From assembly GCF_000222485.1 (NCBI RefSeq), contig NC_015914.1, positions 5,066,001-5,130,000 of the forward strand: 64,000 nucleotides of DNA, in the 5' to 3' direction. Shown here piece after piece: positions 61,325 through 64,000 of the stretch. This stretch comes from Cyclobacterium marinum DSM 745 (GTDB taxonomy: Bacteria > Bacteroidota > Bacteroidia > Cytophagales > Cyclobacteriaceae). The translations under genes and the position numbers were made by a program. How positions within the stretch are numbered: position 1 is the stretch's first letter; the number at the start of each line of letters is the position of its first letter. Below the pieces are notes generated by a model. That model saw only the letters and a program-made list of their open reading frames with translations, was not told the DNA's origin and searched no databases.

Positions 61325-64000
61325 ATGAAACCATTTAAGAAAAACCTGCTTTTAAAAGTAGGCTTTATAGTCTTAGGGATTGTCTTTATTTTGGGAGGAT
61401 TTTATAGTTATAAAAAATACCTAAGCCCTACCAAAATCGCCTTTATTAATTATCAAGAGTTTCAACTTTCAAGAATCAGTAAATCCAATACTAATTCTTG
61501 GATAAAAATTGATGCCCTTGATTTAGATGAATTGGATAAGATCAGAGATTATACCGCTGTATTTATTTTTGGACGTGGATTTCAAATGTCTGATGAACAA
61601 ATGGAAACACTTAAGGCTGCAGGATATGCTGGAGTGAATCTTTTTGTTAACGCTGCTACCAATCCAAATATGGATATAAGTAATCTTAAAGGAAAAATTC
61701 TGGATAATGTTTCGGATTATTTAAAATATGGAGGAAGCAGAAATTATTCCAATCTTTTGTCCTATGTCCGAAAGGAAATGGATGGCAAAAAATGGTTTGT
61801 AGATATAGCCAAAGCTCCCAAACCCATACCTAGGGATGTTTTTATTCATTTGGATGAGGATGCCATTTTTGAAAATTTCGAAACCTATCAAGAATATTTA
61901 ACAAAGAAAGGTGCTCATCTTCCAAACCAGGCCTCTGTAGCTTTGCTAACAAGCGTTCCCGGACCATTTAATGCAAACAGAGAGCATATTGATGAATTGA
62001 TACAAATGCTTGAGGAACGAAATTTAAACGTTTATACCATAAGTGCTGCCACCAAACGTTTGGATTTTTTAAAACAGGTGAACCCTGACTTGGTCATATT
62101 AATGCCTCATGGTAGATTGACCTTGGGAAAAGAGAAAGAAGCAATAGACTGGTTAAAAGAGAAAAATATCCCGTTACTAACGCCATTAAGTGTTTTTCAA
62201 GCTTACGATGATTGGGTAACTGACCCTCAAGGGTTTGCCGGACCATTGCTTTCTATGAGCGTGGTATTGCCTGAACTTGATGGTGGTATCAATCCTTATG
62301 CTATCATTGCGCAATATGAGGATGAGCAAGGCTTTTTATCTTTTAGAACCATACCTGACAGGCTTCAAAAGTTTGGTGATATGGTGGAACAATGGCTTAC
62401 TTTAAAAACAAAAGCCAATAAGGATAAAAAAGTTGCCATTTACTATTTCAAAGGCCCGGGATTAAATGCCATGGTTGCTGCCAATATGGAAGTTGTCCCT
62501 TCCTTGTACAATACCTTGGTGAAATTAAAAGAGGAAGGGTATACGGTTGAAAACCTTCCTGATTCTCCTGATAAACTTTGGGAAATGATCAAGACTCAAG
62601 GAGCTGTTCTGGGGCCCTATGCCAAAGGTGCTTTCGATCATTTTCTTAAAGAAGGAAGTCCGGCTCTTGTACCTACTTCTACCTATAAAAATTGGGTCAA
62701 AAAAGACCTAACCCAAGAAAGCTACTTGGAAGTAGAGACCAAATACGGAGCTGCTCCGGGTGATTATTTATCTACCCGAATTGAAGGGCAGGACCACCTT
62801 GCTGTGGCCAGACTTGAATTTGGTAATATCGTTTTACTGCCTCAGCCAATGTCAGGTTTGGGAGAAGACACATTTAAAATTGTTCATGGGACCAATAGTG
62901 CGCCCCCGCACCCATATATCGCTTCTTACCTTTGGGTTAAAAATGCTTTTCAAGCCGATGCAGTAATCCATTGGGGTACACATGGAAGTTTAGAGTTCAC
63001 TCCGGGAAAACAGGTAGCACTTTCAGGTGCAGATTGGACAGACGCATTGATTGGGACTACCCCTCATTTTTATGTTTATACCATCAGCAATGTGGGGGAA
63101 GGAATCATCGCCAAAAGAAGAAGTTATGCAACCACCTTAAGTTACCTTACTCCTCCTTTTATGGAGTCTGAGGTCACTGGGGATTTAAAAGAATTAGGAG
63201 ATAAATTGTCGGCTTTTGTAGGCGCCACAGGTGTATTAAGGGAACAGTATAGAAAAAATATTACGGATTTGGCGTTGGGTTTGGATCTGGATCAGGATCT
63301 TGGTTTAGATAGCACCGGGATTTTTGATGATGAAACAATTTTTCAATTGTCCAACCATATTGAAGAAATCAAATATGAAAAAGTTTCCGGAGGTCTATAT
63401 AAAATGGGAATACCCTATAACCGCACTCAATTAGATAATACTACTCAACTGATGGCCTTAGATCCAATTGCATACAATATGGCCGCTTTAGATAAACTGA
63501 AAGGAACTGTAAGTCAAAAACAATTGGATAATGCCCGTTATTTTGATAAAAATTACCGCCAGAGGGCAAAAAGAGCCATCCAGTCCATTCACAATGGACA
63601 GGCGGAAGAAATTGTTTTGCAATCTTTGATTAGCAAACAAGACATTGAAATTGCAAAGCAATGGCAAAATCAAAACCGTGGAATGTCTGATGCAGATATT
63701 GTAAAAGGATTTATTGGTATGGGAGATGCTAAACCTGATGAAAGTTCTGCAGGAAAGCCTAATAATGGACCTTCTATTCAGGAAAAAGACAAGGTAAAAG
63801 AACTTGTATTGGCCATCTCACCCTTTCCTGAAAGGGTGAATTTTATCATGAACCTAAAATCTGATAAGAAATTTAAGCAACAATCAGGAATATTGGATCC
63901 ACAAACCCTTGAAAAAGCAAAAACAATTGCTAAAGCCATTCCTGCAATGGCCGAAGCACTTGAAATCGGCCAACAGGCTGATGTTTTTGCCCTCCTTAGA
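61325..64000 (+). CDS. hmuS: CobN/HmuS-like chelatase subunit, membrane-anchored, 3' end missing
   Basis: The frame is open from ATG at 61325 to the window end (892 codons seen; the family is about 1250-1450 residues). An N-terminal helix (about 12-32, VGFIVLGIVFILGGFYSY) anchors it, unlike soluble CobN of cobalamin synthesis. CobN/Mg-chelatase H-type motifs are clear: VLMPHGRLTLGKEKEA-like repeats, LAVARLEFGNIVLLPQPMSGLGEDTFKIVHGT, PPHPYIASYLWVKNAFQADAVIHWGTHGSLEFTPGKQVALSGADW and AKRRSYATTLSYLTPP. With HmuR and HmuY upstream it matches HmuS, for which iron removal from haem has been reported in Bacteroidota. Cobaltochelatase function is less likely because no other cobalamin genes are visible, but genes beyond the window could change that. 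Confidence 0.88.
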   Translation, partial: MKPFKKNLLLKVGFIVLGIVFILGGFYSYKKYLSPTKIAFINYQEFQLSRISKSNTNSWIKIDALDLDELDKIRDYTAVFIFGRGFQMSDEQMETLKAAGYAGVNLFVNAATNPNMDISNLKGKILDNVSDYLKYGGSRNYSNLLSYVRKEMDGKKWFVDIAKAPKPIPRDVFIHLDEDAIFENFETYQEYLTKKGAHLPNQASVALLTSVPGPFNANREHIDELIQMLEERNLNVYTISAATKRLDFLKQVNPDLVILMPHGRLTLGKEKEAIDWLKEKNIPLLTPLSVFQAYDDWVTDPQGFAGPLLSMSVVLPELDGGINPYAIIAQYEDEQGFLSFRTIPDRLQKFGDMVEQWLTLKTKANKDKKVAIYYFKGPGLNAMVAANMEVVPSLYNTLVKLKEEGYTVENLPDSPDKLWEMIKTQGAVLGPYAKGAFDHFLKEGSPALVPTSTYKNWVKKDLTQESYLEVETKYGAAPGDYLSTRIEGQDHLAVARLEFGNIVLLPQPMSGLGEDTFKIVHGTNSAPPHPYIASYLWVKNAFQADAVIHWGTHGSLEFTPGKQVALSGADWTDALIGTTPHFYVYTISNVGEGIIAKRRSYATTLSYLTPPFMESEVTGDLKELGDKLSAFVGATGVLREQYRKNITDLALGLDLDQDLGLDSTGIFDDETIFQLSNHIEEIKYEKVSGGLYKMGIPYNRTQLDNTTQLMALDPIAYNMAALDKLKGTVSQKQLDNARYFDKNYRQRAKRAIQSIHNGQAEEIVLQSLISKQDIEIAKQWQNQNRGMSDADIVKGFIGMGDAKPDESSAGKPNNGPSIQEKDKVKELVLAISPFPERVNFIMNLKSDKKFKQQSGILDPQTLEKAKTIAKAIPAMAEALEIGQQADVFALLR

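Noticed and set aside
62760..63171. Two plus-strand frames inside the CobN-like gene
   Set aside because: They are out-of-frame shadows; the main frame from 61325 is open to the window end and carries CobN motifs here.

Overview
The window reads as AT-rich chromosomal DNA of a Bacteroidota bacterium, most likely Cytophagales, possibly Cyclobacteriaceae (inference). Supporting signs are a SusC/SusD pair, TonB-linked receptors with N-terminal carboxypeptidase-like domains, promoters of the TTTG-N20-TAnnTTTG type, few Shine-Dalgarno sequences, several TTG/GTG starts, and families largely restricted to this phylum (HmuY, DUF2911, short Spy/DUF4890-like proteins, LytS/LytTR pairs next to ABC exporters). 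I see no rRNA, intact tRNA, CRISPR array, phage or intact insertion sequence.

Layout. 1-957 is the 3' end of 6-phosphogluconate dehydrogenase. 973-5108 (minus) is an iron operon: siderophore-type TonB receptor, PepSY membrane protein and a small membrane protein, with a canonical promoter flanked by two Fur-like boxes. 5494-11976 is a GbsR/MarR regulator, a TolC-adaptor-RND pump and an acyl-carrier-like protein lacking the phosphopantetheine serine. 12204-20931 (minus) is a small polysaccharide-utilisation locus: PL8 lyase, S1-type sulfatase, SusC and SusD, suggesting a sulfated uronic-acid polymer of the chondroitin or hyaluronan type. 21454-24695 holds an AI-2E family permease, an unknown protein and a serine hydrolase. 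25267-32107 is a TetR-controlled locus encoding an outer-membrane barrel, a LolD-like ATPase, three FtsX-type permeases (two are paralogues) and a LolA-like carrier: a candidate complete inner-to-outer membrane trafficking system. 32855-35626 is a Cache-type kinase, a NarL-type regulator and a tiny secreted protein with three GPxAKNxKxW repeats.

36195-43122 encodes outer-membrane phospholipase A and a second RND pump (NodT-type lipoprotein, adaptor, permease). 43661-45527 is a Spy-like protein and a CotH-type lipoprotein. 45965-46639 (minus) is MarC. 46835-53133 is a six-gene operon: TolC, MacA-like adaptor, MacB-type ATPase and permease, LytS-type kinase and LytTR regulator. 53860-55545 (minus) is DUF2911 plus an amidohydrolase. 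55742-64000 is a haem/metal locus: a small CxxC protein, a COG0523 (CobW-like) GTPase, an HmuR-like receptor, an HmuY-like lipoprotein and a membrane-anchored CobN/HmuS-like chelatase cut by the window end.

The overall theme is envelope transport. Four multi-component exporters, each beside a different class of regulator, lie within 48 kb, together with two iron/haem import loci and one glycan import locus. The regulatory elements described were found by eye and are candidates only.
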